A DNA stretch of 64,000 nt. Source: Rubrivivax sp. GTDB taxonomy: Bacteria; Pseudomonadota; Gammaproteobacteria; Burkholderiales; Burkholderiaceae_C. The position numbers and the translations under genes are program-made. Position 1 is the stretch's first letter; the number at the start of each line of letters is the position of its first letter. The notes below the pieces were generated by a model. It made no database searches, was not told the origin of the DNA, and was given only the letters and a program-made list of their open reading frames with translations. The stretch lies in contig JADJYX010000013.1 in assembly GCA_016719535.1 (NCBI GenBank), forward strand, positions 372,001-436,000. Direction: 5' to 3'. Positions 9,534-19,351 of this stretch are shown one piece after another.

Positions 9534-10808
9534 TCACGGATAGAGCCCGCGCTCCTGCCGCGCCTGCAGGATGCGCTCGCAGGCCACCGCGAAGGTGGCG
9601 GTGCGCAGCGTGATGCGGTGACGGTCGGCGGTGTCCCAGATATTCTTCAGCGCGCCGACCATGATCTTGTCCAGGCGCACGTTGATCTCGTCTTCGGTCC
9701 AGAAGAACGAGCTGAAGTCCTGCACCCACTCGAAATAGCTCACCGTCACGCCGCCGGCATTGCAGATGACGTCGGGCACGACGAGGATGCCGCGGTCGGC
9801 GAGGATGTCGTCGGCGCTGGGCAGCGTGGGGCCGTTGGCGCCCTCCAGCACCAGGCGGGCCTTGAGGCGGCGCGCGCGGTCGGGCTGGATCTGGCCTTCC
9901 AGCGCGGCCGGCACCAGGATTTCGCAGGCCACGTCCCAGAAGTCCTCGTCGGCCATCGCCTCGCCGCCCTGGAAGCCCGCCACGCCGCCGCTGGCATGAA
10001 CATGGGGCATCAGCTCGGCCAGGTCGAAGCCGTTGCCGTTGAAGAGCGTGCCGGTGTGGTCCTGGATGGCGACGATCTTCGCGCCCGCCTGGTTGAACAG
10101 CTCGGCCGCCGACGAGCCCACGTTGCCGAAGCCCTGCACCGCCACCCTGGCACCCTGCAGGTCCAGGCCGATGCGCCGCGCCGCCTCGCGGCCGGTGACG
10201 AAGACGCCGCGGCCGGTGGCCTTGACGCGGCCCAGGCTGCCGCCCAGATGGATGGGCTTGCCGGTGACGACGCCGGTGGCGGTGGCACCGACGTTCATCG
10301 AATAGGTGTCCATCATCCACGCCATGACCTGGGCGTTGGTATTGACGTCGGGCGCCGGGATGTCCTGCTGCGGGCCGATGATGACGCCGATCTCGCTGGT
10401 ATAGCGGCGCGTGAGCTTCTCCAGCTCCTTCAGCGACAGCTTCTTCGGGTCGACACGGATGCCGCCCTTGGCGCCGCCGTAGGGCAGGTTGACGGCCGCA
10501 TTCTTCACGCTCATCCAGGCCGACAGTGCCATCACCTCCTCCAGCGTCACGTCGGGGTGGTAGCGCACGCCGCCCTTGCCGGGGCCGCGCGTCAGGCTGT
10601 GCTGCACGCGGTAGCCCTCGAAGTGGGCCACGCTGCCGTCGTCGAGCTCGATCGGGATGTCGACGATCAGCATGCGCTTGGGCCGGCGCAGCGTCTCGGC
10701 CCAGCGCGCCAGCGGGCCCAGATAGGGCACGACGCGGTCGACCTGCGCCAGGTAGGTGCCCCAGGGGCTCTCGGGCGTGGGGTGGACGAAGGACAGCGGC
10801 TCGTTCAT
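9534..10808 (-). CDS. gdhA: Glu/Leu/Phe/Val-type dehydrogenase, probably glutamate dehydrogenase
   Basis: NAD(P)-linked oxidative deaminase interconverting glutamate and 2-oxoglutarate, 424 residues. Substrate-domain motifs include the catalytic lysine region LPYGGAKGGI and GPGKGGVRYHP. The Rossmann dinucleotide site is VAVQGFGNVGSSAAEL, followed by VICNAGGVTVSYFEWVQ. Start at 10808 is supported by a GGAG seven bases upstream. The family length (about 420-430) matches the hexameric small-subunit class. The gene is divergent from proC (216 bp apart) and sits upstream of cnoX and lrp on the same strand, so this is a small glutamate/proline-related neighbourhood. Substrate specificity between glutamate and leucine or phenylalanine cannot be proven by eye, but length and motifs favour glutamate. 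Confidence 0.9.
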   Translation of the reverse strand: MNEPLSFVHPTPESPWGTYLAQVDRVVPYLGPLARWAETLRRPKRMLIVDIPIELDDGSVAHFEGYRVQHSLTRGPGKGGVRYHPDVTLEEVMALSAWMSVKNAAVNLPYGGAKGGIRVDPKKLSLKELEKLTRRYTSEIGVIIGPQQDIPAPDVNTNAQVMAWMMDTYSMNVGATATGVVTGKPIHLGGSLGRVKATGRGVFVTGREAARRIGLDLQGARVAVQGFGNVGSSAAELFNQAGAKIVAIQDHTGTLFNGNGFDLAELMPHVHASGGVAGFQGGEAMADEDFWDVACEILVPAALEGQIQPDRARRLKARLVLEGANGPTLPSADDILADRGILVVPDVICNAGGVTVSYFEWVQDFSSFFWTEDEINVRLDKIMVGALKNIWDTADRHRITLRTATFAVACERILQARQERGLYP

Positions 10809-11024
10809 CGGGTCTCCATGGGTTGGATGGCTGCGCGCCGGTGACGCCGGTGGGTGCCGGGGTCGGCCGTCGTCGGGGTGCGACGCGGCGGGGTCTGCAG
10901 CATGGGCGCGCACTGTAGGCGCAGTGAGCCGCGATGTGGCGAACAACCTCATGCAAGTTCTGCATGAAGCCTGCCGAGCCGCCGCATGCCACCGCATGCC
11001 GATGCGCGGCCTACACTGCCGCCC

Positions 11025-11834
11025 ATGGCAAGCACCCCCCTCATCGCCTTCATCGGCGGCGGCAACATGGCCAGCGCCATCATCGGCGGGCTGGTCAAGG
11101 CCGGCCGGCCAAGCGCCTCGATCCACGTCGTCGAACCCCTGACCGCGCAGCGCGACAAGCTGGCGCAGAACTTTGGCGTGACGGCACAAGCGGCCGCCGA
11201 CGGCCGCCTGCGCCAGGCCGCCACCGTGGTGTGGGCCGTCAAGCCGCAGTCCTTTGCCGAGGCTGCCGCCGCCTGCGCCGGCCGCACCGGCCAGGCGCTG
11301 CAGGTCAGCGTGATGGCCGGCACCACCAGCGACACCATCGCCCGCGCCACCGGCGGCGCGCGCATCGTGCGCGCCATGCCCAATACGCCGGCGCTGATCG
11401 GCCTGGGCATTGCCGGCCTGTTTGCGCGGCCCGAGGTGAATGCCGCCGCGCGCGCCGAGGCCGAGGCGCTGTTCGCGCCCACCGGGCAGTCGCTGTGGGT
11501 CGAGCGCGAGGCCGAGCTCGACGCCGTCACCGCCCTGTCGGGCTCGGGCCCGGCCTACATGTTCTATGTCATCGAGGCCATGATGCAGGCCGCCACCGAG
11601 ATGGGCCTGTCGTCCGATCAGGGCCGGCAGCTGGCCCAGGCCACGATGGCCGGCGCGGCGGCGCTGTCGGCGGCGTCGCCGCTGCACCCGAGCGAGCTGC
11701 GCGCGCAGGTCACGTCCAAGGGCGGCACCACCTTCGCGGCCATCACCTCGCTGGACGACAGCGGTGTCAAGGCTGCCTTCGTCAAGGCCATCCACGCGGC
11801 GAGAACCCGCGCCGAGGAGCTCGGGCGCGGTTGA
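11025..11834 (+). CDS. proC: Pyrroline-5-carboxylate reductase
   Basis: Last step of proline synthesis, reducing 1-pyrroline-5-carboxylate with NAD(P)H in the cytoplasm. The protein is 269 residues from the ATG at 11025. It has the dinucleotide-binding IAFIGGGNMASAIIGGL at the very N-terminus, RAMPNTPALIG in the middle and the family signature SGSGPAYMFYVIEAM followed by SKGGTTFAAI. An in-frame ATG 13 codons upstream would put residues before the Rossmann strand and is unlikely. A TACACT element just upstream of the start may be a -10 box. Stand-alone gene, convergent with hipA. Confidence 0.95.
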   Translation: MASTPLIAFIGGGNMASAIIGGLVKAGRPSASIHVVEPLTAQRDKLAQNFGVTAQAAADGRLRQAATVVWAVKPQSFAEAAAACAGRTGQALQVSVMAGTTSDTIARATGGARIVRAMPNTPALIGLGIAGLFARPEVNAAARAEAEALFAPTGQSLWVEREAELDAVTALSGSGPAYMFYVIEAMMQAATEMGLSSDQGRQLAQATMAGAAALSAASPLHPSELRAQVTSKGGTTFAAITSLDDSGVKAAFVKAIHAARTRAEELGRG

Positions 11835-11862
11835 CGGGCCCGCGCCACGTCAGCCGCCGCCC

Positions 11863-13161
11863 TCAGGCCAGGCTCTGGCGGAAGCCCGGGTAGGAAAGAG
11901 CGGGGGCGATCTTGTCGCAGTCCCGTGCTGTCACGCCCGTCGTACGCGCGATCGCGTACCAGGAGCCGCGCACTTGCGTTTCCATCGCATCGATGATTGC
12001 ACGCGCTTGCGTCCCATCGAGCAGGAAGCGCGCACACTGCGAGAGCAGGTTCTCTGCATTTGCATACCGGCCCGCATCACCGCATTCCATCGCCAGGTCG
12101 CGCCTCTCCAGGCTGACCGGCACGGCAGGCGTCAGGTCATAGGCAGGCGAGAGGCTCCAGTCGGTGACACGCGCGAGGACCGCATGGTTGCGCGGGTGAT
12201 CATCGACGTTGGAGATCAGCGCGTTGAAGCACATCCGCCGGAACAGCTCGGCGGTGCTTTGCCGGGGCTCCGCGCACACCCGCCGCAGCTCTTCGGCCAG
12301 CAAGACGTATGACCATTTGTCGCGGGACTGGTAGGTGTCCTCCGCGCGCAGCAGGGTCAGGGCGCTCACCATGCGGGCGCGCCGGTAGCCTGCATCGGTC
12401 TTCTCGCGGTCAAAGCGCTTGACCAGAAGCACGTCGCGCCCGGCGACTTCGACAACCCGGCTTTCCGCCGTCACGAGACCGCAGGCCCGTGCGAGGGTCA
12501 GCATGGCGTGCTCGACCCGCGCGTTGTTCCAGGGATCGTCCGGCCTGTTGAACTTCGCAATCCACAGGCCGTCGTCGTCTTCGACCACGGCCTTGGGGCG
12601 CGCGCCGCCCATCGACGTGCCGATCACCATCAGCTTCTCGACCTGATCGTGATCGGCATCGACAACGCCATCACCGCCGCCACCGGCGGCGGGTTGATCT
12701 TCGTCGGCCACGATGGCATCGGCAATCGCCTGCACCGTTGCCAGATCGAGCGTCCGGTTGAAGCTGCGCTTGGGGGCGGGGGGCGTCTGGTTGAGCCCGA
12801 AGCCGAGCGCGCCCGCCCGGTCATCGGGCGAGTACAGCAGGTAGTCCATCTCGCTGGGCTGCGCCTTGCCGAGATGGCGCTGGATCACCCGGCGACCCCA
12901 GGAGTCCGGACTCGCATCACGCAGCGCGCCGAACACGCCGCCCATCGACGCGGTGGCATAGGTGCGCGGGGCCAGCTTCAGCTCGACAGGGTCAAGCGCC
13001 ACGGCGTTGGGCCGCTCAAGGTAGCTGCGCCCGTAGACGAAGCGCCCCTCGGGCACACCCCGCCGGTCAACGGTAAGCGCGAACCGCCCCGCCGTGACGG
13101 GCTCGGTCTCTCCGGGCAGCGTGATGTAGACGAAGCACTCGCCCGGCGCTTCAGAAGTCAT
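11863..13161 (-). CDS. hipA: HipA family serine/threonine-protein kinase toxin
   Basis: Kinase toxin of a type II toxin-antitoxin pair, 432 residues. HipA proteins phosphorylate translation factors such as glutamyl-tRNA synthetase and promote persistence. Visible landmarks are the N-terminal subdomain with FVYGRSYLERP, GGARPKAVV, the catalytic loop NALISNVDDHPRNHAV and the metal-binding SPAYDLTP, all intact. It overlaps hipB by 11 bp, so translation is coupled with the antitoxin first. Its codon and base use is a little less GC-extreme than the flanking housekeeping genes, suggesting acquisition. The specific target is unknown. Confidence 0.9.
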   Translation of the reverse strand: MTSEAPGECFVYITLPGETEPVTAGRFALTVDRRGVPEGRFVYGRSYLERPNAVALDPVELKLAPRTYATASMGGVFGALRDASPDSWGRRVIQRHLGKAQPSEMDYLLYSPDDRAGALGFGLNQTPPAPKRSFNRTLDLATVQAIADAIVADEDQPAAGGGGDGVVDADHDQVEKLMVIGTSMGGARPKAVVEDDDGLWIAKFNRPDDPWNNARVEHAMLTLARACGLVTAESRVVEVAGRDVLLVKRFDREKTDAGYRRARMVSALTLLRAEDTYQSRDKWSYVLLAEELRRVCAEPRQSTAELFRRMCFNALISNVDDHPRNHAVLARVTDWSLSPAYDLTPAVPVSLERRDLAMECGDAGRYANAENLLSQCARFLLDGTQARAIIDAMETQVRGSWYAIARTTGVTARDCDKIAPALSYPGFRQSLA

Positions 13162-13492
13162 TGCTCAGCTCCGTCCTCGGACGGGCGCGGCCCCGCTCGC
13201 GCGCTAGCGCCAGGGTCTGTCCTTCCTGATCCCGTTCGGGCGTGGCGACAAGATCAAGCTGATCGAGCAGGTCGAGCGCCCAGAGAAGCGCCGCATAGAC
13301 GGCGATGCCGGTCGAGGGCTTGCCCTTCTCGGCGTCGGCGACAGCTCGCTCGCCGGTGCCGATCTTCTCTGCCATCTCGCCGATGGTGAGGTTGCGCCGC
13401 AGCCGCGCCGTGCGCAGGTTCGCACCCAGCCCTTTCAGCGTCTTCTCGACGGCATAGGGCGGGGCGGTGAGCAGCTTGTTGCGGGCAGTCAT
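13151..13492 (-). CDS. hipB: HipB-like XRE family antitoxin
   Basis: Small DNA-binding antitoxin of 113 residues with a Cro/CI helix-turn-helix in the middle (NLRTARLRRNLTIGEMAEKIGTG region) and a basic C-terminal tail. Start at 13492 has an AGAGG about eight bases upstream. HipB dimers bind operators upstream of their own gene and neutralise HipA. Two matching dyads lie 75-117 bp upstream, as expected for autoregulation. Gene order antitoxin-toxin with an 11-bp overlap is standard for hipBA. Confidence 0.88.
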   Translation of the reverse strand: MTARNKLLTAPPYAVEKTLKGLGANLRTARLRRNLTIGEMAEKIGTGERAVADAEKGKPSTGIAVYAALLWALDLLDQLDLVATPERDQEGQTLALARERGRARPRTELSNDF

Positions 13493-13566
13493 CGAAGCAC
13501 CTCTTCTTGAGCGTCCTCATCTGCTTTACCAATACCATGATGGGAGGCGGAGTTCAATGAAAAACG

Positions 13567-13609
13567 CTCTTACGAGCATTCTAAGACATATAAACAGCTC
13601 TTGAGAGCG
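13567..13609 (-). promoter_or_regulatory. Paired hipBA operator-like dyads
   Basis: Two similar dyads lie in an AT-rich patch upstream of hipB: GCTCTTACGAGC at 13567-13578 and GCTCTTGAGAGC at 13598-13609. They match at 10 of 12 positions and start 31 bp apart, about three helical turns, so they face the same side of the helix. A poorer relative, CTCTTCTTGAGC, lies at 13501-13512 near the hipB start. This is the expected layout for cooperative HipB binding. Function is inferred. Confidence 0.7.
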
Positions 13610-13725
13610 ATATAAGACGGGCGTGTGCTAGACTCCTTTTCTGTTGGGAGGCCTCAAGACCAGGGGCTTCCCAGCCTCAGAAGAGAGGGCCGGTGTGCCG
13701 CCGCTATGGGCACCTTCAGAAATGC

Positions 13726-13741
13726 GTACATAGCTGTGTAC
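13726..13741. promoter_or_regulatory. Imperfect 16-bp palindrome upstream of prfC
   Basis: GTACATAGCTGTGTAC reads the same on both strands at 14 of 16 positions and ends 19 bp before the prfC ATG. Position and symmetry suggest a regulator site or part of the prfC promoter. No known consensus is assigned. Confidence 0.35.
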
Positions 13742-13760
13742 ATAACGGGGTTCTTGGGTG

Positions 13761-15392
<1,632 letters not shown>

Positions 15393-15435
15393 GTCAGGAC
15401 ATGAAACCGTCCCTGCGGACGGTTTCATGCCTGAC
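15393..15435 (+). terminator. Very long hairpin directly after prfC
   Basis: A 13-bp perfect stem (15400-15412 with 15417-15429, loop CTGC) is extended by a further 6 bp (GTCAGG with CCTGAC) past a single bulged A at 15399, giving 19 bp in all. It begins at the base after the prfC stop. No T-run follows, so it is not a canonical intrinsic terminator; it may act in 3'-end protection or Rho-dependent termination. Confidence 0.6.
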
Positions 15436-15831
15436 GCCAGCAATGCCTGCGAGGCCGTGGCGGCCCAGGGGCGAACTCCACAGTCGCGATGTCCCGCACC
15501 GCCGTGGGGAGATGGCGGCAGACCGCGGGCTCAGCCGACGGCGGCGGATTGCGCCTTCCGATGATCTAGGCCGCCTGCAGGGCGGCACCTCGGGACGATG
15601 GACCAATGGCCGAATCGCTCCGTTGCGGGTCCTCAGCCGGGCAGGCCGACGATCTCTCGCCAAGGGATAGTTCGGGCGCTGCGCCAGGATCGCGTCGTCA
15701 CCGCATCGTGTCCTCGCAGCAAACGCCTCGCAACGATTCATCCCGACTGCATACCGACATCCGCCCGCTAGCCCGGGAGAAGCGCAGGATATCCTGCGAC
15801 GCTACAGCCTGGAGGTCGATCCGGAGCCGCT
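15436..15831. other. 396-bp region without a recognisable gene
   Basis: No frame here shows a recognisable protein. The open frames on either strand are rich in Arg and Ser as expected of random GC-rich DNA, with less regular codon bias than the neighbours. A perfect 16-bp palindrome lies at 15783-15798. A short plus-strand frame ending at 15861 (SPGEAQDILRRYSLEVDPEP and a few more residues) looks mildly protein-like and could be the remnant of a lost gene. The region joins prfC to other decayed accessory DNA. Confidence 0.5.
15783..15798. repeat. Perfect 16-bp palindrome
   Basis: CGCAGGATATCCTGCG is self-complementary over all 16 bases. It lies 34 bp past the 3' end of the MNT gene. It could be a protein site or a recombination scar; nothing identifies it. 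Confidence 0.5.
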
Positions 15832-16122
15832 TCAAACGGCGATGGCGTCGCGTTCGACATAGGGCCGCAGCCGCTCGCGCAGCGCCGTCTCGCTGACCAC
15901 GTCCACCGCGCGACCCAGCAGGTCCTCCAGATAGAACTGCACGCCGAAGTACTGGTTGCCCGTCGGTGGCCCGTCGAACCGCACCAGCAAGTCCACGTCG
16001 CTGTCGTCGCGCGCGGTGTCGCGCGCGAAACTGCCGAACAGCACCAGCTTCGTGACGCCGAAGCGCTCCGCCAGCACCGGCTTGTGCCGGGCCAGCAGGA
16101 CCAGGAGTTCGTCGCGCGTCAT
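15832..16122 (-). CDS. MNT-domain nucleotidyltransferase, MntA-like antitoxin
   Basis: Minimal nucleotidyltransferase of 96 residues. The motif GSFARDTARDDSDVDLLVRF holds the GS plus DxD pattern of the polymerase-beta superfamily, with a third acidic residue expected in the AVDVVSE strand. In type VII toxin-antitoxin pairs such proteins (MntA) AMPylate and silence a HEPN ribonuclease (HepT). No HEPN gene is visible on either side: downstream is non-coding DNA and upstream is a decayed methyltransferase. It is therefore an orphan antitoxin or a remnant, though the catalytic residues are intact. Confidence 0.82.
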   Translation of the reverse strand: MTRDELLVLLARHKPVLAERFGVTKLVLFGSFARDTARDDSDVDLLVRFDGPPTGNQYFGVQFYLEDLLGRAVDVVSETALRERLRPYVERDAIAV

Positions 16123-16129
16123 GGCGGCA

Positions 16130-17735
16130 TCATGCCGCAGCGGCGGCTACAGATCCAACTGCCCTTGAACGTCCGGGCGGGAAGAACGCCCCGGCGGCCT
16201 GCAGCTCCGCCTCGGTCAGCTGCGGCCCGGCGCAGATGCGCGCCAGCAGCGCATCGGCCTGCGGCTCCAGCTCCATCATCAGGCCCAGCACGTTGAGCAG
16301 GTTCAGCAGATCGGTGGCGTCACCGGCCAGCCCGTGGTCGGGCTGGATGTCGCCCAGCGGCGAGGGCGGGCGGCGATCGCCGATCGACGGCTTCTCGCGG
16401 TCGCGCCGGCGCGCGTTGAACCACTGCACCAGCACCGGCTTGCCACCCACCTGGCAGGCCCAGACCGCGGGCGGCACGGGCTCGACAAGACCGGCGCCCA
16501 CCTGCAGCCGCTGCCTGGCGGCGTTGCGGCAACGGTCAGCGCCGGCCCAGCCCCTGGATGGCGATCATTGAGTGCCGTGGCGTAAACCAGAACCGGGGAC
16601 GCCGTTCCCCCCAGCAGCCCATTCGGCTGCGTGATCACCCGCACATCCGGCAGGATCCACTGCCGGTCGAACGAGCGCCGCGCATGGCGCACCGGCGGCA
16701 GGCAGGGGCCGGTCTCCTGCGCCAGCGGCGTCAGGCTGCCCGGGTGGCCGGGCAGCGGGGCGCGCAGCTGCGAATCGATGTGGCGGTCGGCCGGCCCGTC
16801 CAGCCGCAGCGCCTGCAGCGCGGCCAGCCTGGCCCGGCACGGCCCCCGGGGCAGCGCCGCCCAGCGCACGCGCGGCCGGCCCTGCGGCCAACGCGAGGCG
16901 ATCACGATGCACACACCGGCTGCTGCACACCCTGGAAGATGCCCGTGGCCGTCTCGGGCTGTTGGCCTTCGGGCGAGCAGTCGATGACCCTGATCTCCTG
17001 GCACTGGCGGCGCAGCTGCTGGCGCATGCGCTCGAAGCCGGGCCCGGCCAGAAAGCCGGCCACGGTGATGAAGGCCGCGATGCCGCTGGCGCCGCCCACG
17101 GCCTGGTCCGGCAGTTCCTCAAAGACCTTGCAGCTGGCCCAGCGCCAGAAATGGACGCACAGGTTGCGCAGGTGCTTGGTGTGCGCGCCCAGCCGCCATT
17201 CAGCCGGCGGCTGTCAGTCGTCCAGCGACGCATAGGCACCCCGCGGCCGGCCGTCGCCCTCCACCCAGCCGCCCGGGCCCTTCGCCTTGTCCTTGTAGGG
17301 CGGGTTGCCGATGACGACGGTGATGGGCTGCTCACGCCTGGTGCGGTTGGCCGCCCGCCGCTGCAGCCCGATGGCCGGCCGTGAAGCCTGGAAAAGCGCC
17401 ACCATCGTCGTCGGGGCTGCCCAAGGTATCGGTCACGTACATGCGGGGCTCGACCCGGGGCAAGGCGCCGGTGAGCGCCTGCACCTCGGCCAGCAGGCGC
17501 AGCCGCGCCACCGCGAAGGGCCCAAGCTGCAGCTCGAAGGCCACCAGCCGCCGCAGCGCCGATTCCGCCGCGGCCGGCACTGCGCCTTCGCCTTCTGCGT
17601 CGCGCACCCGGGCCGCCAGGTGGCGCAGCAGGCCCAGCACGAAGGTGCCGGTGCCGGTGGCGGGGTCGGCCACCGGCACGCTGTCGGAGGCCAGGCCGCC
17701 CGCCTGAAGCTCAAGCACCTGCTGTCGATCGACGC
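16130..17735 (-). pseudogene. Decayed type ISP restriction-modification enzyme (methylase and C-terminal parts)
   Basis: Pieces of one large protein occur in order but in changing frames. First is methylase motif I, VADPATGTGTFVLGLLRHL, near 17680. Next is motif IV, VVIGNPPYKDKAKG, near 17300. Then come AEWRLGAHTKHLRNL, FITVAGFLAGPGF, VIDCSPEGQQPETATGIFQG, and finally a C-terminal block with VWACQVGGKPVLVQWFN and LLNLLNVLG ending at 16130. Lesions: a frameshift near 17360-17395; a TGA at 17214-17216 where the family has the Trp of a DDW motif; a frameshift in a TG run near 16909-16916; and a frameshift with loss of roughly 140 residues near 16501-16570. The N-terminal nuclease/helicase part is absent. 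The family assignment is from memory of type ISP (LlaBIII-like) enzymes. Confidence 0.8.
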
Positions 17736-17820
17736 CGGCTTCGACGCCTGCCGCGGCCGCGCCGGGCGGCCGTTGGTCAACCTGCTGCGGGCTTGACGAG
17801 CAGCCGATGCACGGCCGCAC

Positions 17821-18630
17821 TCAAGGAAGCGGGAAGCCGGCAATGGTGCCCAGCCAGTCCTGCACGTTCCTCGTGTCCATGCGGAAGACGCCGCCGGTGC
17901 CGGCGCAGTTGCCGTTGATGCCGAACGAGGTGACGCCACCGATGACGTTCGAGCTGCCAATGAAATTCGGGCCGCCCGAATCGCCGAAGCAGGTGCCGCC
18001 GGTGTGCGCGTTGTTCGACAGCAGGATCGAGAAGTCGCCGGTGAAGCCTGGCACGTTGATCTGCAGCAGCTTGGGCGTGGCCAGCATGCGCACGCGGTCG
18101 CTCTGCGTCTTCCACGATGCGGCGTCGGGGAAGCTCTTCTGCAGCCCGTAGCCGACGGCGGTGAAGCTCACGTCCTGCCGGCCGCGGCGGTTGGCCATGC
18201 GGTTGAGCTCACCCACCTTGGGCAGCGTGGCGTAGGGCGGCGCGCCGGCATTGCCGTCGAGCACAACCACGCCGACGTCGTTGACAACGAACGAGGCCGT
18301 GGGGTAGCTCGGGTGCGTATACGGCGTGCCGCTGACCTGGCCGGCAAACGGATAGCCATTGCCCGGGCGGCCGGCATCGACGTCGGCGTCGAACCAGATC
18401 GTCACGCGCGCGGCGCCGTAGGTGCAGTGGCCGGCGGTCAGGTAATGGGTGGGGCTGACCAGCGTGCCGCTGCAGCGCCACATCGGATTGCCGGCGGCGT
18501 CCAGCGCAACCATCAATCCAACGTTGGGGTGGCGGTTGCCGTCGAGTTCGCCATCGGTGATGGCGTGGACGGGCGCAGCCGCCAGCAGCGCTGAGGCCGC
18601 AAGGGCAAGAAGGGCAAGGCGTTGCGACAT
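17821..18630 (-). CDS. Secreted trypsin-like S1 serine protease
   Basis: Chymotrypsin-fold protease of 269 residues. A signal peptide (MSQRLALLALAASALLAAAPVHA) starts at the ATG at 18630, which has a GGAG seven bases upstream; a longer frame upstream is not needed. Catalytic residues are His in LTAGHC, Asp in VVNDVGVVVLD and Ser in CFGDSGGP. Cysteines in WRCSGTL, GHC, GTCFGDS and GNCAG could form the usual disulfides, which suggests periplasmic or extracellular action. It ends 86 bp before the decayed methylase fragment. It is the second secreted serine protease of the window; its substrate is unknown. Confidence 0.9.
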   Translation of the reverse strand: MSQRLALLALAASALLAAAPVHAITDGELDGNRHPNVGLMVALDAAGNPMWRCSGTLVSPTHYLTAGHCTYGAARVTIWFDADVDAGRPGNGYPFAGQVSGTPYTHPSYPTASFVVNDVGVVVLDGNAGAPPYATLPKVGELNRMANRRGRQDVSFTAVGYGLQKSFPDAASWKTQSDRVRMLATPKLLQINVPGFTGDFSILLSNNAHTGGTCFGDSGGPNFIGSSNVIGGVTSFGINGNCAGTGGVFRMDTRNVQDWLGTIAGFPLP

Positions 18631-18764
18631 CGAAGGACTCCAGCGATTGAAGGAAGACCTGGAGTGTCCGACCACCGGCGCCGCTGCGATCGCCTGCGCC
18701 ATCCCCCAAGATGCGGGCCGGGTTTACCCAGCCCGGGCCACGGAATGGCTGGGCCAGCCCCGCC

Positions 18765-19196
18765 TCAGGCCGCCTGCCGCCGGTCGGCCAGGATGGCGCG
18801 CGACACCGCCGCGCGCGTCAGCCCCCAGCGCGCCAGCATGTGGTCGAAGACCAGTCGCTCGATGTCGTGCACGCGGCCGTCGGCGGTGATGATCGCGGCG
18901 CTCAGCCGCGCCACCAGCAGGCGCTGCGCCGTGCCCTGCACCGGCCGCAGGATCTCGTCGATCAGCATCACGTCCGACAGCTGCAGCCAGGCACGGTCGC
19001 CCATGCGCGCGCCCAGCTCGGCGCAATACTGCTGCGCGGTGGCGCGAAAGCCCTCGCGCGTGATGCCGATGCGGCCGAAGGCATCGAGCTGCTCGAGCAT
19101 GTCCAGTTCCCGCGCGTCGAGTTCGGCATCGGTGACGATCATCATCGCCAGCACGCGGGCCAGCGCCTCGGGGCTGTCGGTGGGCAAGGTCTTCAT
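18765..19196 (-). CDS. TerB-like domain protein
   Basis: Small all-helical acidic protein of 143 residues resembling the tellurite-resistance TerB fold. Acidic helix starts such as MMIVTDAELDARELDMLE and IITADGRVHDIERLVF match the paired metal-binding helix pattern of that family. The start at 19196 has a GGAG upstream and avoids an unlikely basic extension. No other ter genes are nearby, so a tellurite role cannot be claimed; stand-alone TerB proteins are widespread and mostly uncharacterised. Likely cytoplasmic, with no signal peptide. Confidence 0.75.
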   Translation of the reverse strand: MKTLPTDSPEALARVLAMMIVTDAELDARELDMLEQLDAFGRIGITREGFRATAQQYCAELGARMGDRAWLQLSDVMLIDEILRPVQGTAQRLLVARLSAAIITADGRVHDIERLVFDHMLARWGLTRAAVSRAILADRRQAA

Positions 19197-19351
19197 GGGC
19201 GCTCCATTCGGGTCGTGAAGGGGACGGCCGGGCACCCGCGCACGGGCCCCGAACCGCCACCGATCACGACATGGCAGCGCGCATGGCGCCGTCAGAGGGG
19301 CCCGTCATCGGCGATGGCGAGTGTCCACTGCGCAGCCGGCACCCGTCCACA

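Noticed and set aside
10809..11795. N-terminal extension of the glutamate dehydrogenase frame
   Set aside because: It runs antisense through proC and has no protein-like features; the start at 10808 has a ribosome site and the family N-terminus.
13540..13640. AT-rich patch upstream of hipB as a possible replication or attachment site
   Set aside because: No DnaA-box series, no direct-repeat pair and no integrase nearby; the dyads fit a toxin-antitoxin promoter.
15394..15741. Minus-strand 115-codon ORF after prfC, considered as a HEPN toxin for the MNT gene
   Set aside because: The sequence is Arg/Pro-rich with no HEPN RxxxxH motif and covers the prfC hairpin.
17305..17796. Plus-strand 163-codon ORF ending LVNLLRA
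   Set aside because: Most of it is the antisense of methylase motifs I to IV of the decayed gene; only its last 30 residues look protein-like and I could not assign them.
18765..19196. Tellurite-resistance locus
   Set aside because: Only one TerB-like domain is present, with no terC, terD or terZ neighbours.
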